Shown piece by piece: positions 24,497 to 32,178 of a stretch of 64,000 nt of DNA. A program made the translations under genes and the position numbers. Origin of the DNA: Nocardia flavorosea NBRC 108225 (GTDB taxonomy: Bacteria > Actinomycetota > Actinomycetes > Mycobacteriales > Mycobacteriaceae); assembly GCF_001613385.1 (NCBI RefSeq), contig NZ_BDCG01000016.1:248001-312000 (forward strand), read 5' to 3'. The stretch's first letter is position 1, and each line of letters starts with the position of its first letter. The notes below the pieces were generated by a model. It did not search any database and was not told where the DNA came from. It saw only the letters and a list, made by a program, of their open reading frames with translations.

Positions 24497-25374
24497 TTGT
24501 GCTGGCAGGAGTGGGGGAGTCATTTCAGCAGACGGCGGCCACGGGGCCGTTGCTGTTGGCCCTCGGCGCCTGTCTGCTGGCCGGCCTGGTGTCGTTCGCC
24601 TCGCCGTGCGTAGTCCCGTTGGTGCCTGGGTATCTGTCGTATCTGGCCGGTCTGGTGGGCGCACAGGCCCCGCCGGCCACGGTTGAGCAGGCCCGTCGTG
24701 ACCGCGCCGCTGCCACCGGTTCGGGTTCCACAGCGGTACTGACCGAAACCGTGGGGCACAAGAAAACCGGTCCCGCACCGGATACCGGGCGTTTGCGGGT
24801 GGCCGGTGCGGCGGGGCTGTTCGTCGCCGGTTTCACCGTGGTGTTCGTCTTGGCCACGGCCACTGTTTTCGGGCTCATCCAAACGCTGAATGTGAATCGT
24901 GAGCTGCTGCAGCGGCTGGGCGGTGTGGTCACCATCGTGATGGGCCTGGCCTTTCTCGGGCTCATCCCGGCATTGCAGCGCGATACGCGGATGGCGCCCC
25001 GCCGGCTCGCCGGGGTCGCCGGTGCTCCGCTGCTCGGCGCGGTGTTCGCACTCGGCTGGACGCCGTGTCTGGGGCCGACCCTGTCCGGTGTGATGGCGGT
25101 GGCCGCGGGTACCGAGGGCACCACCGCCGCGCGCGGGGTCGCACTGATCGTCGCGTACTGTGCCGGGCTCGGGTTGCCGTTCGTGGTGCTGGCGTTCGGG
25201 TCGGCGAGTGCGCTGCGCGGGGTGGGCTGGTTGCGGCGCAACACCCGCACCATTCAGGTGGTCGGCGGGCTGCTGCTCGTCGCGGTCGGGGTGGCACTCG
25301 TGACCGGGGCGTGGGATCTGTTCGTCGGCTGGGTGCGCGACGGTTTCGTCGCAGAGGTGACGTTGCCGATATGA
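24493..25374 (+). CDS. ccdA: Cytochrome c biogenesis protein CcdA
   Basis: The ~293-residue membrane protein moves reducing power from cytoplasmic thioredoxin to ResA-like proteins outside. Six membrane helices are visible. The redox cysteines are in VSFASPCVVPLVPGYLSYL (first helix) and LGWTPCLGPTLSG (fourth helix). A ~50-residue polar loop (residues 58-100) separates helices one and two and is longer than usual. The start is uncertain: TTG 24493 overlaps the previous stop, and GTG 24499 or 24511 are alternatives. It overlaps resB by ATGA. Confidence 0.93.
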   Translation: MIVLAGVGESFQQTAATGPLLLALGACLLAGLVSFASPCVVPLVPGYLSYLAGLVGAQAPPATVEQARRDRAAATGSGSTAVLTETVGHKKTGPAPDTGRLRVAGAAGLFVAGFTVVFVLATATVFGLIQTLNVNRELLQRLGGVVTIVMGLAFLGLIPALQRDTRMAPRRLAGVAGAPLLGAVFALGWTPCLGPTLSGVMAVAAGTEGTTAARGVALIVAYCAGLGLPFVVLAFGSASALRGVGWLRRNTRTIQVVGGLLLVAVGVALVTGAWDLFVGWVRDGFVAEVTLPI

Positions 25375-26987
25375 CCGTGACCGACCTACCCGAGGCGACC
25401 CCTCGTCCGCCCCGGCAGTCCCCGGTGGGCCGTGCCTGGGCATTCGTGCGCAACACCTGGCGCGGGCTCACCAGTATGCGTACCGCGCTGGTACTGCTGT
25501 TCCTGCTGGCCCTGGCCGCGATACCCGGTGCGCTGCTGCCGCAGCGGAGCCTGAACGAACAGAAGGTCGACGAGTACATCGCCGACCGTCCGGTCCTCGG
25601 GAAATGGATGGACCGGTTCGAGCTGTTCGATGTGTTCTCCAGTTTCTGGTTCACCGCGGTGTACGTGCTGCTGTTCATCTCGCTGGTGGGCTGCATCCTG
25701 CCGCGCACCGTGGACCACTACCGCGCCCTGCGTACCCCGCCGGTGCGGGTGCCGCGCAATCTGGCCCGGCTACCGCACCACGATCGCGTAGTCGTCGACG
25801 GCACCGTGGAGGAGATCACCGACCGGGCACGCGCCGGATTACGTGGCTGGCGCACCGAGGTCCGTTCCGGGGAGCGCGAGGGCGAGGTGACGCTGTCGGC
25901 GGAGAAGGGCTATACGCGCGAACTGGGCAATCTGGTCTTCCATCTCGCGCTGGTGGCGCTGCTGGTGGCCATCGCGGTGGGCAAACTGTTCGGCTACGAG
26001 GGCAATGTGATCGTGATCGCCAACGGCGGGCCGGGTTTCTGCACCACCTCGCCGGCAGTTTTCGATTCGTTCCGCACCGGCAATGTCAACGATGGCACCG
26101 GTATGACCCCGATGTGTATCAAGGTGAAGAACTTCCGCGCCGACTATCTCGACAACGGTCAGGCCGAGATGTTCACCTCCGATATCGCGTATCAGGCGGG
26201 CGACGATCTGGCGGCGAATACCTGGCGGGATACGACCATCAAGGTCAACCATCCGCTACGGGTCGGCGGCGACCGCGTCTACTTGCAGGGACACGGGTAC
26301 GCCCCCACCTTCACCGTGACGTTCCCGAACGGCGAGACCCGTACCGAAACGGTGCAGTGGGCGCCCAACGACGCCACTACCTTCCTGTCCAGCGGTGTGC
26401 TGCGCATCGATCCGCCCGGCGGGATGTATGCCAGCGATACGGAGCGGCGGCAGAACCAGATCGCGATCGAGGGCCTGTTCGCGCCGACCGCTAGTTTTCA
26501 CGGGAAGCTGCTGACCTCGTCGTATCCGGCGATGACGGATCCGGCGGTCGCGGTGGACATCTATCGCGGTGATACGGGTCTGGATACCGGCCGGCCTCAG
26601 TCGATCTTCGCGCTCGATCAGGAAATGGTGCGGCAGGGCCGGCTCGACAAAGAGGCCCGGGTGAACCTGCGGCCCGGCGAATCGACCACCCTGCCGGGCG
26701 GCACCGAGGTCCGGTTCGACGGGGCCGAGGAGTTCGCGAATATCCAGGTCTCGCACGATCCGGCTCAGCAGTGGGTACTGGTGAGCGCGGTGGTGATGAT
26801 GGCCGGTCTACTGGTCTCGCTGCTGATTACCCGGAGGCGGGTCTGGTTGCGGGTGATCCCGGAGGGTACCGTGGACCAACGACGCGTCGTAGTAGAGATG
26901 GGTGGGCTCGCCCGCACCGACCAGGCCGGCTGGGGCGGGGAATTCGATCGCCTGCGGCATCGCCTGCTGGACACGTCCGACACGTGA
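25371..26987 (+). CDS. resB: Cytochrome c biogenesis protein ResB (Ccs1)
   Basis: The 538-residue membrane protein is one half of the system II haem exporter/ligase with CcsA. Helices are seen at TALVLLFLLALAAIPGALLPQ, SSFWFTAVYVLLFISLVGCILP, LVFHLALVALLVAIAVG and the C-terminal WVLVSAVVMMAGLLVSLLI. The large region between the third and fourth helices (residues ~190-455) is the external soluble domain. ATG 25371 overlaps the ccdA stop. It is the Rv0528 equivalent. Confidence 0.93.
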   Translation: MTVTDLPEATPRPPRQSPVGRAWAFVRNTWRGLTSMRTALVLLFLLALAAIPGALLPQRSLNEQKVDEYIADRPVLGKWMDRFELFDVFSSFWFTAVYVLLFISLVGCILPRTVDHYRALRTPPVRVPRNLARLPHHDRVVVDGTVEEITDRARAGLRGWRTEVRSGEREGEVTLSAEKGYTRELGNLVFHLALVALLVAIAVGKLFGYEGNVIVIANGGPGFCTTSPAVFDSFRTGNVNDGTGMTPMCIKVKNFRADYLDNGQAEMFTSDIAYQAGDDLAANTWRDTTIKVNHPLRVGGDRVYLQGHGYAPTFTVTFPNGETRTETVQWAPNDATTFLSSGVLRIDPPGGMYASDTERRQNQIAIEGLFAPTASFHGKLLTSSYPAMTDPAVAVDIYRGDTGLDTGRPQSIFALDQEMVRQGRLDKEARVNLRPGESTTLPGGTEVRFDGAEEFANIQVSHDPAQQWVLVSAVVMMAGLLVSLLITRRRVWLRVIPEGTVDQRRVVVEMGGLARTDQAGWGGEFDRLRHRLLDTSDT

Positions 26988-27070
26988 ACGCGGGCCCGGC
27001 GGACGTCGGCGCGCCACGCAGCTCAGGCGTCGGTGCCCGCAAGGCACCGCGGTACGAACACGGGAGAACA

Positions 27071-28042
27071 ATGATGTCGATCGACGACACTCTCGCACGC
27101 TACAGCGACCTCGCTTATGAAACGGCGACCGTTGTGTACGCGCTGGTGCTGTTGCTGCTGATCGTGCAGTACGCCTCCGCTCGGGCTCGCCAGGTGAGCG
27201 AACGGGACCTGGTGCCGGCCGGTGGAGTCGCCGCGGGCAGCGATACCCCGGGCAAGATCAGCGAGGAGCCTCGTACGCCGCTGTCCGAGCGCCTCGGCAA
27301 TATTGCCTTCGCGGTGCTCTTCGTGGCGGCCGGGCTGCAGATCGTCTCGATCGTGCTGCGTGGTTTCGCCACCGGCCGGTTCCCGCTGGGCAATATGTAC
27401 GAGTTCGTATCCATGGCGACTGCGGCCGCCGTGGTCGTGGGGCTCGTGTTCATGCGTGATCCGCGCTACCGCGGTATGTGGGCGTTCCTGCTGGTGCCGG
27501 TGCTGATCCTGATGTTCCTCGCGGGAACCGTGCTGTATTCCGACGCCGCGCCCGTGGTGCCGGCGCTGCGGTCGTTCTGGCTGCCGTTGCACGTCACGAT
27601 CGTCAGTATCGGCAGCGGGGTGTTCCTGGTTTCCGGTATCGCCAGCCTGCTGTTCCTGTACCGGCTACGGCAGCCCGAGGGCGCGGAATCGGGCAGTGTG
27701 CTCGGTGCCGTGGCGCGCCGGTTGCCCGATGCCCGCACCCTCGACCGGCTGGCCTACCGGACGACGATCATCGGCTTCCCGCTCTTCGGCGCCGGCGTCA
27801 TCCTGGGTGCGATCTGGGCAGAAGCGGCCTGGGGGCGGTTCTGGGGCTGGGATCCGAAGGAAACCTGCTCGTTCATTGCCTGGGTTTTGTATGCCGCGTA
27901 TCTGCATGCCCGGGCCACGTCGGGCTGGCGGGATACAAAAGCCGCGTGGATCAATGTGGCCGGTTTCGTGGCGATGCTGTTCAACCTGTTCATCATCAAT
28001 CTGGTCGTATCGGGGTTGCACAGCTACTCCGGCCTGACCTGA
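27071..28042 (+). CDS. ccsA: Cytochrome c biogenesis protein CcsA (ResC)
   Basis: The 323-residue, roughly eight-helix membrane protein presents haem for ligation to apocytochrome c. The external haem-handling WWD domain is WGRFWGWDPKETCSFIAW. Likely haem-ligand histidines occur in WLPLHVTIV and VVSGLHSYSG, with one more in the AAYLHARATS segment. GGGAG precedes ATG 27071, and a second ATG follows directly. The gene lies 83 bp after resB and ends the cluster; a nested hairpin follows. Confidence 0.94.
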   Translation: MMSIDDTLARYSDLAYETATVVYALVLLLLIVQYASARARQVSERDLVPAGGVAAGSDTPGKISEEPRTPLSERLGNIAFAVLFVAAGLQIVSIVLRGFATGRFPLGNMYEFVSMATAAAVVVGLVFMRDPRYRGMWAFLLVPVLILMFLAGTVLYSDAAPVVPALRSFWLPLHVTIVSIGSGVFLVSGIASLLFLYRLRQPEGAESGSVLGAVARRLPDARTLDRLAYRTTIIGFPLFGAGVILGAIWAEAAWGRFWGWDPKETCSFIAWVLYAAYLHARATSGWRDTKAAWINVAGFVAMLFNLFIINLVVSGLHSYSGLT

Positions 28043-28059
28043 TTCGCCCCGGTACTTCC

Positions 28060-28114
28060 GTAACGATTCGAACCGTTTCATTCGACACGGCTTTTCCGTG
28101 TCGATGATCGTTAC
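28060..28114. terminator. Nested inverted repeat after ccsA
   Basis: An outer pair GTAACGAT/ATCGTTAC (28060-28067, 28107-28114) encloses an inner perfect hairpin CGACACGG-CTTTT-CCGTGTCG (28083-28103). There is no T-run. It is placed to terminate ccsA transcription, but a regulatory palindrome for the small gene at 28261 is also possible. Confidence 0.55.
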
Positions 28115-28260
28115 TCCACTGCAATGCCGAGTTGCTATGGTTTCGTCGGTAACAGCTGAATTGCATACAACCCGGAGGATCTCGCGAAAATCGGGGTGTG
28201 TACGGTCATTTCCCCTCCACCACGCGGTTACAGCCGCGTCGAACAGTGAGGAGAGCGGCA

Positions 28261-28485
28261 GTGGATTCGGAAAATATCAGTTCGGATACCGGCGTCGACG
28301 TGGATTGTTGTACATCCGAGACTGCGAACTCCGCGATCATCTGCGGTCTCGAACCGGATTCCCTCGTGAGATTGGTACAGACCGCTGTCGGGCTACCGGC
28401 CGAGGCGCTGGACCGCTTGGCCGGAGTCGCCGATAAATTGCGGGCAGTCGAAGGTTTACCGCAATTGGACAGTACCGCCGATTAG
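28261..28485 (+). CDS. 74-residue acidic small protein, unknown function
   Basis: GTG 28261 is preceded by GAGGAG with an eight-base gap. The product begins VDSENISSDTGVDVDCCTSE and has an N-terminal Asp/Ser/Thr-rich part with a Cys-Cys pair and one later cysteine (AIICGLE). A C-terminal amphipathic helix follows (SLVRLVQTAVGLPAEALDRL). There is no membrane segment. No family is recognised. Three cysteines near an acidic N-terminus could bind a metal, which is only a guess. Confidence 0.55.
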   Translation: MDSENISSDTGVDVDCCTSETANSAIICGLEPDSLVRLVQTAVGLPAEALDRLAGVADKLRAVEGLPQLDSTAD

Positions 28486-28514
28486 GCGTGCGTCATCGGC
28501 TCTCCGGACGGATG

Positions 28515-28538
28515 GTTCCGGGAATCTTTTCCCGGAAC
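28515..28538. terminator. Bidirectional hairpin between convergent small genes
   Basis: GTTCCGGGAA pairs perfectly with TTCCCGGAAC across a four-base TCTT loop, between the stop at 28485 and the minus-strand stop at 28543. Its placement fits a shared terminator. Confidence 0.75.
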
Positions 28539-28542
28539 GGAA

Positions 28543-28743
28543 TCAATGCTCGGTGGAATCCGAATCGCCGTCCGTATGTTTCTGCGGGCGCGAGATACGC
28601 CAGAGGAATTCGGGATCGTCATCCGGGCCGACCACCCGTTTACGGGTAGGTCCCGGGGCCGATCCGGGGCCCGCGGGGCCGAATGCTTTCCAGCACAGCA
28701 CCGCGATCACCACGATCGCGATGAGTGCCAACACGTAGATCAC
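28543..28743 (-). CDS. Small single-helix membrane protein
   Basis: The ~66-residue product has one N-terminal membrane helix (VIYVLALIAIVVIAVLCW) followed by a Pro/Gly linker, a basic TRKRVVG turn and an acidic tail ending in DSDSTEH. GTG 28743 was chosen over GTG 28752 because AGGAGG lies eight bases before it. Similar small membrane proteins lie near ccsA in Mycobacteriales. Function unknown. Confidence 0.65.
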   Translation of the reverse strand: MIYVLALIAIVVIAVLCWKAFGPAGPGSAPGPTRKRVVGPDDDPEFLWRISRPQKHTDGDSDSTEH

Positions 28744-28904
28744 GTGGCTCACCTCCTCTATCGAGGTTAACTCCGGAACTGCCGGAGGGTGAGTCCGCCG
28801 CCCACAGCGGGCGGCTCACACCGGACGAACTGCCACGGGTCGCACTCGGCCGCGCCGCTGCCGGCCGGCCGAGCCACCTCGTTCCGGTTGCGGTGCAATC
28901 CGGA

Positions 28905-29120
28905 TCAGGCGCCCTGCACGGTTGCCTCGGTGGTGAGCGATTCGAGCAATCGCATCACCTCCGATTCGCGGAACCGGCGATGGCCACCCGGAGTGCGCAG
29001 GGAGCCGAGCCGCCCCGCGTGTGCCCAGCGGGTGACGGTCTTGGGGTCTACGTGGAACAGGGCGGCAACCTGGCCGGGGGTCAGCAGGTTCTCCTGGGCC
29101 CCGACGGCAATCGCGGTCAT
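28905..29120 (-). CDS. bldC: Developmental regulator BldC (MerR-like HTH)
   Basis: The 71-residue protein is almost entirely one MerR-type winged HTH: LLTPGQVAALFHVDPKTVTRWAHAGRLGSLRTPGGHRRFRESEV. This matches BldC, which in Streptomyces binds head-to-tail along direct repeats to delay development, and which is conserved in non-sporulating actinobacteria. The C-terminus MRLLESLTTEA forms a short helix. ATG 29120 gives the family length; in-frame ATG at 29153 and the ORF start further upstream lack support. Confidence 0.92.
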   Translation of the reverse strand: MTAIAVGAQENLLTPGQVAALFHVDPKTVTRWAHAGRLGSLRTPGGHRRFRESEVMRLLESLTTEATVQGA

Positions 29121-29280
29121 GGCAAACCTTTCTGTTTCGTCACGTTTTCTCATCGGATTCCGACATAGTGGCACCGCGACCCCCGGGTGTTCGAACCACC
29201 TACTGTTGGTAAAGGGGAGGTAATGGACAAATCGGATGTGCCCGTGCGGCGGGTGTAAACCGGTCGCTTACGCTGGTCAG

Positions 29281-29727
29281 GTGAGTGACGCGAACCCTTC
29301 CGAGGAATCGACCGCCCCGCAGCCCGGTACGTCGCCCGGTCGGCGACTCGCCCGCAACCTGGCGCTCTACACGCTGGCCCGGCTGGTACTGGTCGTGATA
29401 CTCACCGCGGTGATCATGGCCGGTGCATGGGCGGTATCGGTGCAGGTACCGATGATCGTGGCGATCCTGTTCGCCATCGTGATCGCCATGCCACTTTCGC
29501 TCACCCTGTTCAAGGGACTGCGTGGGCAGGTGAACTCCGATATCGCCGCGGTCGACGAACGCCGCCGCCGGGACAAGGCGCAACTGCGGGCCCGCCTGCG
29601 CGGTGAAGCGGAGCCGGCCGGATCGGCCGGTACCGAACCGGGAGAATCCGGCCGCGGCAAATCCGGTAAGCCGCCGAAGGGTGCGGCCGAGGGAGAGGAA
29701 TCCGGCGGTACCGGCGGTGCGGCGTGA
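29281..29727 (+). CDS. DUF4229-type membrane protein
   Basis: The ~148-residue protein has two close membrane helices (LALYTLARLVLVVILTAVIMAG and VPMIVAILFAIVIAMPLSLTLF). A charged helix follows (DERRRRDKAQLRARLRG), then a disordered Gly/Glu/Ser tail, matching the small DUF4229 family of actinobacteria. GTG 29281 lies six bases after a candidate -10 (TACGCT, 29269-29274), so the mRNA may be leaderless. The stop overlaps the PLP-enzyme start (GTGA). Function unknown. Confidence 0.78.
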   Translation: MSDANPSEESTAPQPGTSPGRRLARNLALYTLARLVLVVILTAVIMAGAWAVSVQVPMIVAILFAIVIAMPLSLTLFKGLRGQVNSDIAAVDERRRRDKAQLRARLRGEAEPAGSAGTEPGESGRGKSGKPPKGAAEGEESGGTGGAA

Positions 29728-30809
29728 AAACCTGCACTCGCGGTAACCCGCGGGACTGGGCCGATGACGCCGTGCGGCTGATCGACGCCGACGCGCAGCG
29801 CAGCGCCGATACCCATCTGCTGCGCTATCCGCTGCCGCCGGACTGGAATATCCGCCTGTACCTCAAGGACGAATCGACCCATATCACCGGCAGTCTGAAG
29901 CATCGGCTGGCGCGATCGCTGTTCCTGTACGGCCTGTGCAACGGCTGGATCACCGAGGGCACCACCATCGTGGAGGCCTCCTCGGGGTCGACGGCGGTGA
30001 GTGAGGCGTACTTCGCCAAACTGCTCGGGCTGGATTTCGTGGCGGTGGTCCCGGCGCGCACCTCACCGCAGAAGATCGCCCTCATCGAAGCGCAGGGCGG
30101 ACGGTGTCACTATGTGGAACGCCCCCCGGATATGTACACCGAGGCTGCGCGGCTCGCAGCCGAATGCGGCGGTCACTACCTCGATCAATTCACCAACGCC
30201 GAACGCGCCACCGACTGGCGGGGCAACAACAACATCGCCGAATCGATCTTCGACCAGTTGCGGTTGGAGACCGATCCCGTCCCGGAATGGATAGTCGTCG
30301 GCGCCGGTACCGGCGGCACCAGTGCGACCATCGGCCGCTACCTGCGCTATCGCCGGCATACGACCCGGCTGGCCGTTGTCGACCCGGACAACTCCGCGTT
30401 CTACGGCGCTTACGAAACAGGAGCCCGCGACTACACGACCGGTCTACCCTCCAGAATCGAAGGAATCGGGCGGCCCCGGATGGAGCCCTCGTTCGTCCCG
30501 GAGGTGGTGGACCGGATGATCCACGTACCCGACCCCGCATCGATCGCCGCGGCCCGGTTCGCGAGTGCGGGCCTGGGCCGGAAGGTCGGCGGTTCGACCG
30601 GCACCAACTTCTGGGGTGCCTGCGCGTTGATCGCGGAGATGCGGGCGGCCGGACGTGGCGGGAGCGTGGTGACGCTGCTGTGCGATGGCGGCGAACGGTA
30701 CGCGGGGACGTACTACGACGACGAATGGGTCGCGGCTCAGGGCTGGGATCTGGCGGGCCCTACGGCGGCGCTGGAGGAGTTCGTCGCGACCGGCCACTGG
30801 TCCGGCTGA
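29724..30809 (+). CDS. PLP-dependent cysteine synthase-family enzyme (Cds1-like L-cysteine desulfhydrase)
   Basis: The 361-residue fold-type II PLP enzyme has the PLP-lysine segment HITGSLKHRLARSL, the substrate loop EASSGSTAVSEAYF, the phosphate-binding GAGTGGTSATIGRYL and the C-terminal LCDGGERY. It is closest by eye to M. tuberculosis Cds1 (Rv3684), which degrades cysteine to pyruvate, ammonia and sulfide, rather than to biosynthetic CysK. Rv3684 lies elsewhere in M. tuberculosis, so this location is not conserved. Its stop abuts an ABC-transporter remnant, which suggests it was placed here by rearrangement. Confidence 0.8.
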   Translation: MKTCTRGNPRDWADDAVRLIDADAQRSADTHLLRYPLPPDWNIRLYLKDESTHITGSLKHRLARSLFLYGLCNGWITEGTTIVEASSGSTAVSEAYFAKLLGLDFVAVVPARTSPQKIALIEAQGGRCHYVERPPDMYTEAARLAAECGGHYLDQFTNAERATDWRGNNNIAESIFDQLRLETDPVPEWIVVGAGTGGTSATIGRYLRYRRHTTRLAVVDPDNSAFYGAYETGARDYTTGLPSRIEGIGRPRMEPSFVPEVVDRMIHVPDPASIAAARFASAGLGRKVGGSTGTNFWGACALIAEMRAAGRGGSVVTLLCDGGERYAGTYYDDEWVAAQGWDLAGPTAALEEFVATGHWSG

Positions 30810-30810
30810 C

Positions 30811-30939
30811 CAGGACCCCGTACACGGAGCCCTGCGGTGCCGCGAGGCTCACTCCGTGGACGGCACGCTGGGTGCCGAACTCCTTGAGCAGGCCCGTCGC
30901 CTCGATGGCGAGCGGCGCCGCTGGTTCGTGATTCGTCAT
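30811..30939 (-). pseudogene. N-terminal stump of an ABC transporter ATP-binding gene (DrrA-like)
   Basis: From ATG 30939 on the minus strand, 43 codons match the start of drug-export-type ABC ATPases: LAIEATGLLKEFGTQRAV and then HGVSLAAPQGSVYGVL. The next residues should be the Walker A loop GPNGAGKTT. Instead the frame runs into unrelated sequence antisense to the end of the PLP-enzyme gene. The break falls at about 30811, two bases after that gene's stop. The rest of the ATPase and any permease are absent from this window. Confidence 0.82.
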
Positions 30940-31000
30940 GGTCACCACGGTTGCGTGTGTGTCTTGCACGGCCCTTGCGTGGCGATTGCACCGGCCTGTC

Positions 31001-31044
31001 GTCAATTTTTGTTGACACAGGGTGGGTCGTCAAGCAAAATTGAC
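31001..31044. promoter_or_regulatory. Twin palindromic operator over back-to-back promoters
   Basis: Two 16-bp sites of form GTCAA-N6-TTGAC lie at 31001-31016 and 31029-31044, 28 bp centre to centre. On the plus strand, -35 TTGACA (31012-31017), a 17-bp spacer and -10 CAAAAT (31035-31040) would start transcription at the ATG at 31047, giving a leaderless mRNA. On the minus strand a mirror-image TTGACG-N17-AAAAAT points at the ABC remnant. The likely binder is the HTH protein encoded at 31047. Confidence 0.72.
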
Positions 31045-31046
31045 GC

Positions 31047-31268
31047 ATGACGGAAGCAACCACACTGGCCGCGGCGGCGGGCAGCCCGGATCCCGCGGTG
31101 GGGTTACGGGCGGTGCTGGCGCTGCGCAGACTGCTGGACCGGCTCGAGTCCATCCAGGTCGGCAACGCCCGGGACCAGGGCTGGTCCTGGCAGGCCATCG
31201 CCGACGCACTCGAGGTCAGCAAACAGGCGGTCCATCAGAAGTACAACCGGAAAGGCAGGAGCCGATAG
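31047..31268 (+). CDS. Small HTH regulator paired with a Clp-N protein
   Basis: The 73-residue protein has an N-terminal helix (GLRAVLALRRLLDRLESIQV) and a C-terminal sigma/Myb-like helix-turn-helix (WSWQAIADALEVSKQAVHQKY) ending in basic residues NRKGRSR. ATG 31047 sits at the predicted transcription start. The stop TAG shares its last base region with the next start (TAGTG), so the two genes are coupled. In actinobacteria this HTH/Clp-N pair is commonly found divergent from a DrrA-type ABC exporter, which fits the remnant next door. Confidence 0.82.
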   Translation: MTEATTLAAAAGSPDPAVGLRAVLALRRLLDRLESIQVGNARDQGWSWQAIADALEVSKQAVHQKYNRKGRSR

Positions 31269-31834
31269 TGTTCGAGAGATTCACCGAAAGCGCCCGATCG
31301 ACGGTCGTCGCGGCCCAGGAACACGCCCGGGACCTGCATTCGCCCGATATCCGCGTCGAGCATCTGCTGCTCGGTCTGCTGGACGAGGCCGAACCGGCCC
31401 TGCGCACACTGCTGGAACGCAACGGGATCGCCCACGACGCCGCACTGACCGAACTCACCACCGCGGCCCGCGCCGAGCCGCTCGGCGCGGAAGACGCCGA
31501 GGCCTTGCGTTCCATCGGAATCGATCTCGATGCAGTACGCGAAAGCCTCGACGCGAACTTCGGCGCCGACGCCCTCGACCGCGCGATTCCGCCGCGGGAA
31601 TCCCGCAACCCCAAGCTGTTCGGGCATATCCCATTCAGTCGTGACGCCAAGAAAGCACTGGAACTCTCGTTGCGGGAGGCTGTGGCACGCAAGGACAAAA
31701 CCATCGAGTCGGGGCATATCCTGCTCGCCATCCTGCGCGCCCCCAACCCGGCCACCACCGAACTCCTCGGCGGTACCGATGCACTCACCGGGCTACGCGA
31801 GCAGGTCTGCACCCACCTCGACCGAGCAGCCTGA
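31268..31834 (+). CDS. Clp N-terminal-domain protein (no ATPase)
   Basis: The 188-residue protein contains two Clp-N repeats: residues ~3-75 (FERFTESARSTVVAAQEHAR, then VEHLLLGLLDEAEPALRTLL) and ~115-185 (FSRDAKKALELSLREAVAR, then SGHILLAILRAPNP). In ClpA/ClpC this domain binds substrates or adaptors. Here there is no AAA+ module, so it cannot unfold proteins itself and may sense a peptide or small ligand for its HTH partner. It starts at GTG 31268. Confidence 0.85.
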   Translation: MFERFTESARSTVVAAQEHARDLHSPDIRVEHLLLGLLDEAEPALRTLLERNGIAHDAALTELTTAARAEPLGAEDAEALRSIGIDLDAVRESLDANFGADALDRAIPPRESRNPKLFGHIPFSRDAKKALELSLREAVARKDKTIESGHILLAILRAPNPATTELLGGTDALTGLREQVCTHLDRAA

Positions 31835-31965
31835 ACCGCCCGGCCCGTACGTCTGGCGGGGACGTCGCCGGCCGCCACACTCCGTACGAGTGGCGGCTCG
31901 AGGGGCCCCGAACCGTTGCGAGTTGTCTGGTCAAGAGCATGTCCACGCAACCAACGGCGGCGCCG

Positions 31966-32150
31966 GGTTCAGCGAGGCCCTGAGACGTTTCGGCCCGTCC
32001 CTGCTGTCCGTGCTCGATGCGATGCGGCGAAGCCGCGAGTGTCGAGTGCGGACAGCAGGGACCTAGGGGGCCTGAACCCGCGGCGCCGCAGGCGCCGCCG
32101 AAGACACAGCAACCCGCGGCGGCGAAGGCGCCGCAAATAAACACAGCAAA
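31966..32150 (+). repeat. Dispersed intergenic repeat family B, copy 4, with duplicated tail
   Basis: The core (31966-32100) has a 14-bp perfect stem GTCCCTGCTGTCCG (31997-32010) pairing with CGGACAGCAGGGAC (32049-32062). It encloses a small GCGGCGAAGCCGC hairpin and is followed by a GGCGCCGCAGGCGCC hairpin. The tail hairpin is then repeated in diverged form (32101-32150), ending CAAATAAACACAG. It occupies most of the 344-bp gap between the Clp-N gene and the holin-family gene. No gene is seen in the gap. Confidence 0.88.
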
Positions 32151-32178
32151 ACAAGCCCACCTGTGATTAGCATGGGGA

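Noticed and set aside
30760..31005. 81-codon frame as an intact small gene
   Set aside because: Only its middle (30811-30939) matches an ABC ATPase N-terminus; the ends are unrelated sequence, so it is recorded as a pseudogene stump.
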